A DNA stretch of 54,940 nucleotides from Colwellia sp. (lineage in GTDB: Bacteria > Pseudomonadota > Gammaproteobacteria > Enterobacterales > Alteromonadaceae): NCBI GenBank assembly GCA_002733765.1, contig NVWU01000027.1, forward strand, positions 1 to 54,940. The letters run 5' to 3'. Below, one piece after another: positions 35,510 to 46,591 of this stretch. Within the stretch, counting starts at the first letter, position 1; each line of letters starts with the position of its first letter. A program made the translations under genes and the position numbers. The notes under the pieces are model-generated. The model ran no database searches. It was not told the origin of the DNA and was given only the letters and a program-made list of their open reading frames with translations.

Positions 35510-36525
35510 ATGTAAGTCAGAATTATAGTGTTTTGTCTCCATTCGTATTATTAACATTAGTATTCTCTATGTTATTAATACCTAAAGTTGAGGCTGATGA
35601 ATTACGTATGGCCTATCTTGAATTACATCAATTAAAGCAAGAAACCTTTGAGGTGTTATGGAAAATACCCAGCCGTGGTAATAATTTACGTTTAGGTGTT
35701 TATGTTGAACTTCCAGAGGGGAGTAAAAATATAACAAGCCCTCATGCTTCAAGTGTTAATAATGTATACAGTGAACGCTGGGTGTTTAAAATAAAGGGTG
35801 GCTTATTTGGAAAAAATATCAATATTTTAGGGTTAGATAAAAATAAAATTGATATTTTAGTACGTATAGAACGTCTTGATGGTACAACACAAATTAATCG
35901 ACTGACGCCACTTAACTCATCCATTACAATTGAAGCATCCCCAAGTACTTTTGAGGTCATTTATACCTATGCAACATTAGGTGTAGAACATATTTTAGCA
36001 GGCGTAGATCATTTGTTATTTGTCTTTGCTTTACTACTTATTGTTGGTCAACGTTGGAAGGTGTTATTAAAAACAATAACCGCTTTTACTGTAGCGCATA
36101 GTATAACTTTGGCCCTAGCAACACTTAATATTGTTAATTTTCCCGCCGCACCTGTTGAAGCTGTTATTGCTTTGAGCATTATGTTTATTGCTGTGGAGGT
36201 AATTCATACGAAAGCGGGGAGAGTAGGCATCACTACAAAAGCGCCTTGGTTGGTGGCTTTTATCTTTGGTTTATTACATGGCTTTGGTTTTGCTGGAGCA
36301 CTAGCTGAAATAGGTATACCTCAAAATGCCATTCCTTTATCACTGTTATTTTTTAATGTGGGTGTTGAATTTGGACAGTTGCTTTTTATTGCCGTTGCCG
36401 TTGCTGTAATGACGTTGTTAAAACGCATACTTTCTTCAAATATGGAAAAGTTAGAGATTCTTTGCTCTTATATTATTGGTAGTTTTGCAATGTTCTGGTT
36501 GATTCAACGAATAAGCATTTTTTGA
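35506..36525 (+). CDS. HupE/UreJ-type membrane protein
   Basis: 339 residues. A signal peptide or first helix (about 10-30) is followed by an exoplasmic beta-rich domain (about 31-150) and then seven membrane helices (about 160-335). The motif HILAGVDHLLFVFALLLIVG (His-X4-Asp-His) and HSITLALATL, with HGFGFAGAL later, are the metal-ligand candidates shared with HupE/UreJ nickel transporters. The long N-terminal domain marks the HupE_UreJ_2 subgroup, which is not part of hydrogenase or urease operons. Metal transport is therefore a guess. Its start codon overlaps the parvulin gene. Confidence 0.85.
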   Translation: MNVSQNYSVLSPFVLLTLVFSMLLIPKVEADELRMAYLELHQLKQETFEVLWKIPSRGNNLRLGVYVELPEGSKNITSPHASSVNNVYSERWVFKIKGGLFGKNINILGLDKNKIDILVRIERLDGTTQINRLTPLNSSITIEASPSTFEVIYTYATLGVEHILAGVDHLLFVFALLLIVGQRWKVLLKTITAFTVAHSITLALATLNIVNFPAAPVEAVIALSIMFIAVEVIHTKAGRVGITTKAPWLVAFIFGLLHGFGFAGALAEIGIPQNAIPLSLLFFNVGVEFGQLLFIAVAVAVMTLLKRILSSNMEKLEILCSYIIGSFAMFWLIQRISIF

Positions 36526-36646
36526 TCTTGTATTATTTTATTGAGTGCTAGAGTTATTGTTGAGAGTGTTGATGGGGTAGTCAGGCGGTATTAACACATT
36601 AGTTTATACTGAGTTGAAAAATAAATTAAAAACTTAAGGAGTAATT

Positions 36647-37894
36647 ATGAATAAAATTAAACATATTATTATTTTCGCTGTAGCATTGATGGGATTTATA
36701 TCTACGTCAACTGTTATGGCAAAAGAGCAAGTTAATCTACCTGATGTTCAATATGTTGGTTATAAAGTGGTACATCATATGGGATTAGCGGTTGAACATA
36801 TCGACAACTTTGGCTTCAACACTTTTGATCACCCTAGAATTGCTGATTATCGTTCTTTTGTTATTACTCCTGCTTTAGACCATTTTTACAGCAAGGCCGT
36901 TGCTGATGTTCGTTTTGGCCCAGTAATTATTGATACGCCAGCTAAAGATGATCGTTATTCTAGTTTGCAAGTTTTTGATATGGAACATCATACTATTTTT
37001 GATAAGTTAACCGATAAAAAGGGTGAGCGCTTTGTTCTTGTTCATGAAGACTATAAAGGGAAGTTACCCAAGGGTACGGTTATTAAAACCACATCTAATT
37101 TCCCTTTTATTTTTATTCGCACTCAATCTTTTGACTTTAATGATGACAAATTAGCTAGCAGTCTTCGCCATGAAGCACGCATATATGGGTTAAGGGAGCC
37201 AGTTGAATTGCCAAATATTAAAGATACTCAAGCATTAATTCAATGGACTATAGATAATTCAAAACCTTATAAGCAAACGAAAAAATTAATGGCAGAAGCG
37301 GCAAAAATTTATACTCCTGCTATGCATAAAGAAACCTTTGAGAATTTAAAGTCGTTTCTTGGTTCTGGCGGTGTAAGTGGTAACGTTGGCATGTTTGAAG
37401 CGGTTGATGATCCTGCAGGTGGTTCTCATAAAGTACGTGCAGCAGGTACGCTATTAGGGCACTTAGGATTGCCAGTACATCATGCTTATTATCAACAAAT
37501 TCCTGTGGATAGTCGCGGTAAAAAACTAAGTGGAGCTAACGGAACATTTGTATTAACCATACCTTATAAGCCAGGTGTTGATTTGTTCTGGTCAGTAACT
37601 CGCTATGATGCGAATACTTTTTTACCATTAAATCCTGCTGATATAGATAATAATGATATACAAGCGTACAACGGCTTTAATACTAAACCTGATAAGAGCG
37701 GTAATGTTACTTTTACCTTTAGTAAAAAAGATCCCAAAGATGGTTCGTATTGGATGCCCGTTAAGGATAGTGGTTATTATATTCTAGCGCGTTATTATGG
37801 CCCGTCTTCAAACCTGAATGGAAATACAGCCAAAGATGTGTTGTATAAAGGCACAAACCTTGAAAGCCGCTTTAAAAGCATAACATTTAAATAA
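36647..37894 (+). CDS. DUF1254/DUF1214 periplasmic protein
   Basis: 415 residues with a signal peptide (TVMA-K near residue 25). The N-terminal half matches DUF1254 (DHFYSKAVADVRFGPVIIDTPAKDDRYSSLQVFD, TSNFPFIFIRT) and the C-terminal half DUF1214 (GTFVLTIPYKPGVDLFWSVTRYD, NVTFTFSKKDPKDGSYWMPV, YILARYYGP). The joint DUF1254-DUF1214 architecture is common in periplasmic proteins of unknown role. It ends the block started by the AraC regulator, 121 bp after the HupE-like gene, with AAGGAG upstream. A decayed paralogue follows. Confidence 0.85.
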   Translation: MNKIKHIIIFAVALMGFISTSTVMAKEQVNLPDVQYVGYKVVHHMGLAVEHIDNFGFNTFDHPRIADYRSFVITPALDHFYSKAVADVRFGPVIIDTPAKDDRYSSLQVFDMEHHTIFDKLTDKKGERFVLVHEDYKGKLPKGTVIKTTSNFPFIFIRTQSFDFNDDKLASSLRHEARIYGLREPVELPNIKDTQALIQWTIDNSKPYKQTKKLMAEAAKIYTPAMHKETFENLKSFLGSGGVSGNVGMFEAVDDPAGGSHKVRAAGTLLGHLGLPVHHAYYQQIPVDSRGKKLSGANGTFVLTIPYKPGVDLFWSVTRYDANTFLPLNPADIDNNDIQAYNGFNTKPDKSGNVTFTFSKKDPKDGSYWMPVKDSGYYILARYYGPSSNLNGNTAKDVLYKGTNLESRFKSITFK

Positions 37895-37939
37895 TTCATT
37901 AAGACAAAAAAATACGACATGAAATAGATTTTAACTATC

Positions 37940-38156
37940 CATATCATATTTCAGGATATGCTAACGCCACTTGGCATTGAAAAAGGCAACATTTTAACCC
38001 AACAGAGCGTCAAAAGAAAATATTCATTGAAGCTACACTTATTGGTGAAGCAAGGACTAAAAATATAGATTTCAATAAAACGGGTCGTTTAGAGCAGTCT
38101 TAATATGGTGGAAAAAATAATTCTTCTTGGGAAATATCTACCGCTTCAACTCTAGA
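37940..38156 (+). pseudogene. decayed DUF1254-type paralogue
   Basis: 37958-37990 reads MLTPLGIEKGN and, after a frameshift at about 37991, FNPTERQKKIFIEATLIGEARTK to a stop at 38101; then SSWEISTASTLD to a stop at 38158. This is the LGIEKGKPFNP...QKKI pattern of the middle part of DUF1254/1214 proteins, which the intact neighbour does not have in this form. So it comes from a different paralogue. With a frameshift, stops and both ends missing, it is a pseudogene. Confidence 0.65.
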
Positions 38157-38281
38157 TTAAAATCATGATTATGGTATGGATTTAAACGGTATAGGTTCAC
38201 CTAAAGGCATTAATATAACAGCACGAAAGTTAGCGGTAATATTTTAAAAATGCTAGAAACAAAACTGGAGATAGAAAGTAG

Positions 38282-38380
38282 TCAGAGGAAAAGTATAATG
38301 AAATCAATAAAGTAAGAGTGATGAATCAGCTAAAATATAAAGTGAAACAGTTAGGTATGGAGTTAGTTTGTAATAAATAA
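38282..38380 (+). other. coding-like C-terminal remnant, unidentified
   Basis: A 32-codon open tail (SEEKYNEINKVRVMNQLKYKV, then KQLGMELVCNK and a stop) without a start. The pattern (basic helix ending in LG-x-LV) resembles the C-terminus of several transposases, but I cannot name the family. The remaining sequence up to 38663 contains the 53-bp repeat copy and no gene. Confidence 0.3.
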
Positions 38381-38523
38381 TTCACTTGAAATTCAATTTA
38401 TTAGGTTGGTATTTCTTAAGGGGGATAGATGAGTATACTCTCTTAAACAACCTTACCTTCATCAATATATTGCCTCAAAGGGTTTCTAATTTCAGCTAGA
38501 ACATGCATCTTCAAGTGGAACGG

Positions 38524-38576
38524 GTACAGTTATTCCTGTTATTTGAGTCATAGTAATAAAATGTTTTTCAAATTAG
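38524..38576 (+). repeat. 53-bp direct repeat, copy 2 (with hairpin)
   Basis: Direct copy of 30286-30338. In this copy CATAGTAATAA (38549-38559) can pair with TTATTACTATG (38577-38587), an 11-bp stem missing in copy 1. Confidence 0.75.
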
Positions 38577-38663
38577 TTATTACTATGGCTAATAAGCTAG
38601 CCAAAAATGAATTGGCTCATGATATACTTTAAATAATTCATCTCTGTATAGAAAAAAATAGTC

Positions 38664-41600
38664 ATGTTACCCCGTATTGATCATCAAACGCATCTTCCTC
38701 CTCTTTATAACAACTTTGTTAGTTCACTTAAAGGTAATAACTTTACTGGCGATATAAACGCGAGTTACAGTGCTCGTTTAGCGGTTGCTACAGATAATAG
38801 TGTTTATCAGCAATTACCTATGCTGGTGATTCACCCTCGTACCAAGCAAGATATTGTTGTACTTACCAAAACCTCAAATGAAGATCAATACAGCGAAATA
38901 AAATTTAGCGCACGTGGTGGTGGTACGGGCACTAATGGTCAAAGTTTAACGCCAGGTATTATTGTTGATTTGTCTAAGTACATGAATAAAGTGCTAGAAA
39001 TTAACGTGGAAGAAAAATGGGTGAAAGTTGAAGCAGGCGTTGTTAAGGATCAACTTAATGATTATTTACGTCCCCATGGCTTTTTCTTTGCCCCTGATTT
39101 GTCAACTTCAAATCGTGCGACTATTGGTGGCATGATCAATACCGATGCTTCAGGGCAGGGTTCTTTGGTTTATGGCAAAACCTCTAATCATGTTTTAGCC
39201 CTTGAGTCTGTTTTAGCGAATGGTGACATACTTAATACCGCGCCGATGACTATTGCTCAGGCAAAATTATTAGCACAAGAAGACAGTAGTCATGGTCAAA
39301 TAACTAAGCAAGTACTTGCGTCAAGCCTTGATAATCGCCAACTTATTTTAGAAAAATTCCCACGTTTAAATCGATTTTTGACCGGTTATGATTTAGAAAA
39401 TGTTTTACAAGATGACGAAAACACCTTTGATCTAAGCCGTTTAATCACAGGCTCTGAAGGGTCATTGGCGTTTGTTTGTCAGGCAAAACTTAATATTACT
39501 CCCGTTAGCCCAGCTAAAACGCTTATTAATATTAAATATGACAGTTTTGATTCGGCGTTGCGCCATTCGCCTTTTTTAGTACGCGCTAAAGCGACGTCGG
39601 TGGAAACTATTGATAGCAAAGTACTGAACTTAGCTAAGCAAGATAGTGTTTGGCATAGCGTCAGTGATTTAATCACTGACGTGCCAGGCAAGGTAATGGA
39701 CGGTATTAATATTGTTGAGTTTAATGGCACCAGTGTTGAAGCCTTAGCTGAGCAAGTTGCATTATTAACGCAAGGGTTAGATGAAGCTATTGCCAGTGAT
39801 ACGCTTGTTAATAATAACAGCGGCGGCGTTATTGGTTATCAAGTGACTTCTGATATAGGCAGCATTAATAAACTGTATGCAATGCGTAAAAAAGCCGTAG
39901 GTTTATTAGGGAATACTGATGGTAGTCAAAAGCCCTTAGCGTTTGCCGAAGATACCGCAGTTCCGCCTGAAAATTTAGCAGATTATATTGTTGAATTTCG
40001 AGCGTTACTTGATGGTCACAACTTACATTATGGTATGTTTGGTCATGTGGATGCAGGGGTGTTACATGTGCGCCCAGCACTTGATATGTGCGATCCGGAA
40101 CAAGAGAAATTGCTGCGCACTTTGTCTGATGAAGTAGTCAAGCTTACCGCTAAATATGGCGGTTTAATGTGGGGCGAGCATGGCAAAGGTTATCGCTCTG
40201 AATATGGCCCTGAATTTTTTGGCGAGCAATTATTTAACGAGCTTAGAAAAATTAAAACGGTGTTTGATCCGTTAAATAAAATGAATCCGGGTAAAATTTG
40301 TACCCCAATAGACTCTACCGAGCAGTTAGTGAGTGTTGATGACACTAAACGCGGCTTCTATGACAGACAAATACCGGTGATAGTAAAAGAATCTTTTACC
40401 GCGGCAATGGATTGTAATGGTAACGGTTTATGTTTTAACTATGATGCTGATAGTCCTATGTGTCCATCGAGTAAAATAACGAAAGATAGACGTCATTCCC
40501 CTAAAGGGCGAGCGGGTTTAATGCGTGAATGGTTACGTTTATTAGAAAAGCAAGGTGTTGATGTGTTAGCGCTTGAAGCTGATATCAATCATTGGTCAGT
40601 AAAAAAACTATTAGATAGTTCAGTCGCTAAATTCAAAATAGCTTTCTTAACTAAAGAGGATAATAAAGATGACTTTTCTCACGAAGTGATGGAAGCCATG
40701 CAAGGCTGTTTGGCCTGTAAAGCTTGTGCTAGCCAGTGCCCAATTAAGGTTGATGTACCAGATTTTAGAAGTCGCTTTATTAACTTGTATCACTCTCGCT
40801 ACCCTCGGCCGTTAAAAGATCATCTGGTCGCTAATGTTGAAATTTTAGCGCCGCTTATGGCAAAAGCACCAAAATTGGTTAACAGTATTTTAAGCTTAAA
40901 AGCGTATGATATCTTGTCTGAAAAAACCATTGGTTATGTCAATACACCATTGCTTAGCGTGCCTACTTTGAAAAAACAGGTGGAGCAGGCGAGTTATTCG
41001 GGCTTTGATTTATCCAAATTACAATCTTTGACTGACAAACAACGTGAAAATTATGTACTAATTGTTCAAGATCCATTTACATCATTTTATGATGCTAATA
41101 CGGTACAGAGCATGATGGCATTAATTCGAAAATTAGGTTTAGAGCCGATTTTATTACCGTTTAAACCTAATGGTAAAGCGCAACATGTTAAAGGGTTTTT
41201 AGCGCGTTTTGCTAAAACTGCAAAATCAAGCAGTGATTTTTTAAACCAGATGGCACAATTAAATATGCCTATGGTAGGAATGGATGCCTCGATGGTGCTT
41301 TGTTATCGTGATGAGTATGCAAAAACATTAGGTGATAAACGTGGTGGTTTTGAGGTGTTGTTAGCACATGAATGGTTATTATCATTTATCAAAAAAGAGA
41401 TAAAAATTGACTCTGATGTTAGCGCTAACATCAATAAAGATGATAAACAGCAAATCTTTAAATTGTTTAGTCATTGTACTGAAAAAACAGCCCTAGTGAA
41501 TAGTGAGAATGAATGGCTAACTATTTTTAAGCATTTTGGTTTGTCTTTAGAAAAAGTCAGTGTTGGTTGCTGTGGCATGGCAGGTACTTATGGCCATGAA

Positions 41601-41777
41601 AAATCTAATTTTGACAACTCAAAAGGATTATTTGAATTAAGTTGGCAGCAAAAAATAATTGATTTAGCGCCAGAACAAATATTAGCGACAGGATTTTCAT
41701 GTCGTTCACAGGTAAAGCGTTTAACAGAACTTAAAGCGAGACATCCTGTGGAGGCATTACTTAACGTTTTGAAATAA
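38664..41777 (+). CDS. ydiJ: FAD/iron-sulfur D-2-hydroxyacid (D-2-hydroxyglutarate) dehydrogenase, YdiJ type
   Basis: 1037 residues, the length of YdiJ (about 1018). N-terminal FAD-binding PCMH domain (FSARGGGTGTNGQSLTPGIIVD, and STSNRATIGGMINTDASGQGSLVYGKTS), then FAD-oxidase C-terminal domain (GHVDAGVLHVRPALDM), an iron-sulfur region (CLACKACASQCPIKVD, about residues 682-697, with an extra Cys set in CNGNGLCFNYDADSPMCPSS) and a C-terminal CCG domain (GCCGMAGTYG). E. coli YdiJ and relatives oxidise D-2-hydroxyglutarate, feeding electrons to the respiratory chain. In the Alteromonadales the gene is often monocistronic as here. Assignment is by domain order and sequence likeness. Confidence 0.92.
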   Translation: MLPRIDHQTHLPPLYNNFVSSLKGNNFTGDINASYSARLAVATDNSVYQQLPMLVIHPRTKQDIVVLTKTSNEDQYSEIKFSARGGGTGTNGQSLTPGIIVDLSKYMNKVLEINVEEKWVKVEAGVVKDQLNDYLRPHGFFFAPDLSTSNRATIGGMINTDASGQGSLVYGKTSNHVLALESVLANGDILNTAPMTIAQAKLLAQEDSSHGQITKQVLASSLDNRQLILEKFPRLNRFLTGYDLENVLQDDENTFDLSRLITGSEGSLAFVCQAKLNITPVSPAKTLINIKYDSFDSALRHSPFLVRAKATSVETIDSKVLNLAKQDSVWHSVSDLITDVPGKVMDGINIVEFNGTSVEALAEQVALLTQGLDEAIASDTLVNNNSGGVIGYQVTSDIGSINKLYAMRKKAVGLLGNTDGSQKPLAFAEDTAVPPENLADYIVEFRALLDGHNLHYGMFGHVDAGVLHVRPALDMCDPEQEKLLRTLSDEVVKLTAKYGGLMWGEHGKGYRSEYGPEFFGEQLFNELRKIKTVFDPLNKMNPGKICTPIDSTEQLVSVDDTKRGFYDRQIPVIVKESFTAAMDCNGNGLCFNYDADSPMCPSSKITKDRRHSPKGRAGLMREWLRLLEKQGVDVLALEADINHWSVKKLLDSSVAKFKIAFLTKEDNKDDFSHEVMEAMQGCLACKACASQCPIKVDVPDFRSRFINLYHSRYPRPLKDHLVANVEILAPLMAKAPKLVNSILSLKAYDILSEKTIGYVNTPLLSVPTLKKQVEQASYSGFDLSKLQSLTDKQRENYVLIVQDPFTSFYDANTVQSMMALIRKLGLEPILLPFKPNGKAQHVKGFLARFAKTAKSSSDFLNQMAQLNMPMVGMDASMVLCYRDEYAKTLGDKRGGFEVLLAHEWLLSFIKKEIKIDSDVSANINKDDKQQIFKLFSHCTEKTALVNSENEWLTIFKHFGLSLEKVSVGCCGMAGTYGHEKSNFDNSKGLFELSWQQKIIDLAPEQILATGFSCRSQVKRLTELKARHPVEALLNVLK

Positions 41778-41870
41778 TATCAATTGAAATAAGTATGATG
41801 TAGCGCAAGTTATAACCAAGGTTATGGACATATAATTTTAGAGTGTTTTATTGAAAAGATTCTTATTTTT

Positions 41871-42155
41871 ATGTCCGAACAAGGCTTAATCAAGTTATTA
41901 AAAATATCTATTAGTATTGGACTATCTTTATTAGCGTTAGGTATTTATTTACACAACTTTAATGAATACATAGAGTCTTTAGGTGTTACTGGTATTATAA
42001 TTAGCGCCGTTTGCATCGCTTTTGGGATGATATTCTCCTTGCCCACCAAAATGTACCTTACTTTTCTTTTAGTAAAGCGTGAAGCTGATCAACAAGCTTA
42101 TGAAAAAGAAAAACAACTCACTAAACAGAAAAGCCAAGTAAAAAAAGATAATTAA
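41871..42155 (+). CDS. small membrane protein of unknown function
   Basis: 94 residues with two membrane helices (about 9-27 and 37-57) and a charged Lys/Gln-rich cytoplasmic tail (EKEKQLTKQKSQVKKDN). The short loop between the helices carries NEYIES. It has no ribosome-binding site of note. Located between ydiJ and pheS, same strand, 93 bp after ydiJ. I do not recognise the family. Confidence 0.6.
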   Translation: MSEQGLIKLLKISISIGLSLLALGIYLHNFNEYIESLGVTGIIISAVCIAFGMIFSLPTKMYLTFLLVKREADQQAYEKEKQLTKQKSQVKKDN

Positions 42156-42158
42156 TAA

Positions 42159-43268
<1,110 letters not shown>

Positions 43269-43278
43269 GAAACCACAA

Positions 43279-45732
43279 ATGAAATTTAGTGAATCTTGGT
43301 TACGTGAGTGGGTAAATCCTGCACTTTCTTCTGATGACTTAGCGCATCAAATAACGATGGCTGGTCTTGAAGTTGACGGCATTGCTCCTGTTGCAGGTGA
43401 ATTTACAGGCGTTATTGTTGGTGAGGTTGTTGAATGTGGCCCACACCCTGATGCGGATAAACTGCAAGTAACAAAAATTAGCCTTGGCGATTACAGCTCA
43501 GCTAACGTTGAAAAGGGCGAGTTGGTTGATATTGTTTGTGGCGCAAAAAATTGCCGTTTAGGTTTAAAAGTTGCGGTTGCTACTGTTGGTGCAGTATTAC
43601 CGGGTGATTTTAAAATTAAGAAAGCCAAATTACGCGGCGTAGTGTCAAATGGTATGTTATGTAGTGAGTCAGAAATTGGTTTAAGCGATAGCTCAGACGG
43701 CATCATGGAATTAGCACAAGAGGCGCCAATTGGTACATGTGTTCGTGAATATTTAGATTTAGACGATGTTACCATTGATGTTGATTTAACCGCTAATCGT
43801 GGCGACTGTCTAGGACTTAAAGGTTTAGCGCGTGAAGTTGGCGTTTTGAATTCTCAATCAGTAAATGAAGTAGAAATTGTTGCTGTACAACCAACTATTG
43901 ATGATACATTAACAATTACTCTTGAAGCAGAAGAAGCTTGCCCTCGCTATTTAGGTCGTATTATTAAAGGTATAAACCTAAATGCACAAACGCCTTTATG
44001 GATGGTTGAAAAACTACGTCGCTGTGGAACTCGTGCAATTGACCCTGTTGTTGATGTGACTAACTATGTACTATTAGAGCTTGGTCATCCAATGCATGCT
44101 TTTGATTTAGCTAAAATTGATGATGGCGCTGCTGATGCGGGTATTATTGTTCGTTTTGCTAATAAAGATGAAAAATTAACGTTACTTGATGAAAAAGAAG
44201 TCACGTTGAAAAATAAAACTTTAGTTATTGCCGATACTCGCTCAACTGGAGAAAGTAAAGCACTTGCCATCGCCGGTATCTTTGGCGGCTTACATTCAGG
44301 TGTAACAAATAAAACTACCGATATCTTTTTAGAAAGTGCTTTTTTTGCGCCTTTAGCTATTATTGGTAAAGCTCGTCAATACGGTTTGCATACCGACGCA
44401 TCACACCGTTATGAACGTGGTATTGATCCAACAATGCAACATGATGCGATGGAGCGTGCGACAAGACTTTTATTAGACATCGTTGGTGGTCAAGCAGGAC
44501 CTATTGTTGAAGCTAAGTCAGATGACAATATTCCAAAAACCAAGAATGTTAGCTTACGTCGTGAAAAATTAGATGGTCGTATTGGACATCATATTGCTGA
44601 TGAAAAAGTGACTGAAATATTAACGCGTCTAGGGTTTAATGTCAGTGAGCAGGATTCTGGCAGCGCTAAAGTATGGCAAGTAGTTGTGCCTGCCTATCGT
44701 TTTGATATTAAAATTGAAGTTGATCTAATCGAAGAGGTTGCCCGTATTTTTGGTTATAACAATATCCCTAATGTTTCGCCAAAAGCAACGTTAAAAATGG
44801 TTAAGCAACAAGAAGCAAACATTAGTGTTAATAAACTTAAACAAACTTTAGTTAACCGTGATTATCAAGAAGCTATTACTTATAGCTTTGTTGATCCGAA
44901 AGTACAAGGTTTATTGCACCCAGATGAAGCTGTGATGACTTTACCGCATCCTATTTCTTCAGAAATGTCGGTAATGCGTTTAAGTTTATTTACCGGTTTA
45001 TTACAATCTGTTGTTTATAACCAAAACCGTCAACAAGCAAGAGTACGTTTGTTTGAGTGTGGATTACGTTTTGTTCCTGATGAAAACGCAGAAAACGGTG
45101 TTCGTCAACAAAGTATGATTGCCGGTGTTATTGGTGGTAACCGTAGTGATGAACACTGGGGTGTAGAAAAAGCAGCAGCTGATTTTTATGATATTAAAGG
45201 TGATGTTGAAGCACTGCTTTCATTAACAGCTGATGCAACAAGTTATGAGTTTTCAAAAGCAGAAATAGCCGCATTACATCCAGGACAAACCGCAAATATT
45301 ACGCGTAATGGCGTTTTAGTCGGTTACGTTGGCGCCTTACATCCTGAATTAGAACGAAAATTAGGACTTAATGGTAGAACATTAATTTTTGAGCTGTTGT
45401 TATCAGAAATATTAGTTCAAAAAATCCCTGAAGCCAGTGATATATCTCGCTTTCCTGCAAATAGAAGAGACCTCGCTGTAGTGGTAAAAGAGGAGGTAGA
45501 TGCAAAAAAAGTATTACAACTTATTGAAAAGGTTGGCGGAAATCATTTAATTGATCTAAACTTGTTTGATGTATACCAAGGTCAAGGGATTGATGATGGC
45601 TACAAGAGTCTTGCCATTGCCTTAGTATTACAAGATACAAACAAAACGCTTGAAGATAAAGACATCACAGATGTTATCAATCGAGTTGTTGAAACCTTAA
45701 AAACAGAGTTAAATGCATCACTGAGGGACTAA
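43279..45732 (+). CDS. pheT: phenylalanine-tRNA ligase beta subunit
   Basis: 817 residues, near the usual 795. N-terminal tRNA-binding (EMAP-like) domain ([20 protein letters not shown]), the B3/B4 editing domain ([14 protein letters not shown], then the region around 210-400 with [10 protein letters not shown]), B5 domain, and the C-terminal ferredoxin-fold anticodon-binding domain ([24 protein letters not shown]). It forms alpha2beta2 with PheS and hydrolyses Tyr-tRNA-Phe. Separated from pheS by 10 bases with GGAAACC upstream, and from ihfA by 3 bases. Confidence 0.97.
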   Translation: MKFSESWLREWVNPALSSDDLAHQITMAGLEVDGIAPVAGEFTGVIVGEVVECGPHPDADKLQVTKISLGDYSSANVEKGELVDIVCGAKNCRLGLKVAVATVGAVLPGDFKIKKAKLRGVVSNGMLCSESEIGLSDSSDGIMELAQEAPIGTCVREYLDLDDVTIDVDLTANRGDCLGLKGLAREVGVLNSQSVNEVEIVAVQPTIDDTLTITLEAEEACPRYLGRIIKGINLNAQTPLWMVEKLRRCGTRAIDPVVDVTNYVLLELGHPMHAFDLAKIDDGAADAGIIVRFANKDEKLTLLDEKEVTLKNKTLVIADTRSTGESKALAIAGIFGGLHSGVTNKTTDIFLESAFFAPLAIIGKARQYGLHTDASHRYERGIDPTMQHDAMERATRLLLDIVGGQAGPIVEAKSDDNIPKTKNVSLRREKLDGRIGHHIADEKVTEILTRLGFNVSEQDSGSAKVWQVVVPAYRFDIKIEVDLIEEVARIFGYNNIPNVSPKATLKMVKQQEANISVNKLKQTLVNRDYQEAITYSFVDPKVQGLLHPDEAVMTLPHPISSEMSVMRLSLFTGLLQSVVYNQNRQQARVRLFECGLRFVPDENAENGVRQQSMIAGVIGGNRSDEHWGVEKAAADFYDIKGDVEALLSLTADATSYEFSKAEIAALHPGQTANITRNGVLVGYVGALHPELERKLGLNGRTLIFELLLSEILVQKIPEASDISRFPANRRDLAVVVKEEVDAKKVLQLIEKVGGNHLIDLNLFDVYQGQGIDDGYKSLAIALVLQDTNKTLEDKDITDVINRVVETLKTELNASLRD

Positions 45733-45735
45733 GCA

Positions 45736-46029
45736 ATGGCGCTTACCAAAGCAGAAGTAGCAGAACATTTATTTGAGAAAGTTGGGCTGAGCAAGCGCGA
45801 CGCAAAAGAAATGGTTGAAGTATTTTTTGAAGATATTCGAGAAACCTTAGAAAGTGGCGAACAAGTTAAACTTTCTGGTTTTGGTAATTTCGATTTGCGT
45901 GTAAAAAGCGAGCGTCCCGGCCGTAACCCAAAAACCGGAGAAGACATTCCAATTTCTGCCCGTAAAGTGGTCACTTTTAGACCGGGACAAAAATTGAAAA
46001 GCCGCGTTGAAAACGGTAATAGCGACTAA
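45736..46029 (+). CDS. ihfA: integration host factor alpha subunit
   Basis: 97 residues of the HU/IHF family: [28 protein letters not shown] at the N-terminus, FGNFDLR and the DNA-intercalating beta-arm with [29 protein letters not shown], which carries the proline that kinks DNA. IhfA pairs with IhfB (not in this window) to bend DNA sharply at specific sites. Located three bases after pheT in the pheST-ihfA order typical of gammaproteobacteria. GAGG in the end of pheT serves as its ribosome-binding site. A terminator follows at 46145. Confidence 0.97.
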   Translation: MALTKAEVAEHLFEKVGLSKRDAKEMVEVFFEDIRETLESGEQVKLSGFGNFDLRVKSERPGRNPKTGEDIPISARKVVTFRPGQKLKSRVENGNSD

Positions 46030-46144
46030 TATAGCGACAAATACAGGGAATGTTAAGTTTGCTCGATTCAGCTGAACAATAATATTGTTCAGTGTTGGTT
46101 ACTGAGTCTGCAGGTAATTAAGTAGTTGTTACAATAAAAGATAT

Positions 46145-46180
46145 AAACCCGTATTAGTGAAAGCTAATGCGGGTTTTTTT
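46145..46180 (+). terminator. terminator of the pheS-pheT-ihfA operon
   Basis: A 13-bp stem (AAACCCGTATTAG / CTAATGCGGGTTT, one G-T pair) with a TGAAAG loop and a T-run at 46174-46180. Confidence 0.92.
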
Positions 46181-46591
46181 ATAGGTTAAAAATATGAAAA
46201 TAGTATTTTAACCTTAATTACTATTACATCCTTGTATTACTGCTATTTATGCCGGTTTATATCAATTAGACTAACTAAGTGACTCTTTAAAATGGTCTAA
46301 ATGCCCAATAATACTGTTGTTTCTACTTAGGAGGCTCCTTGCTTTTGTATCATTTTTTCTGACTTTAGTTTTAATAATAACATTATTTTATTTGGTATAA
46401 TTTATTTATGGGGAAGCTCTACTGATATAATGATAACTCTATCGTCAATATTAAGAGTGAAATCACCGTTAAAAACATAAGGTAGGATATTAGAAAGCGT
46501 TATTAATCAGCTTGATGACTAAAATAATATCTATCGTTGCCTTATAATAGGAAGGTGCTTTTTGATTATGTCTACGTCGGCTTAGGGTCTA
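46181..46591. other. intergenic region without a supported gene
   Basis: A 410-bp AT-rich gap. The only coding-like stretch is on the minus strand (46402-46506; it contains YVFNGDFTLNIDDRVIII), with no start codon or motif that I can place. A TATAAT-like box lies at 46397-46402 but its target is unclear. Confidence 0.5.

Noticed and set aside
46402..46506. Coding-like stretch on the minus strand in the ihfA-downstream gap
   Set aside because: About 34 codons with protein-like order but no start, ribosome-binding site or recognisable motif. Kept only as a note in the intergenic entry.
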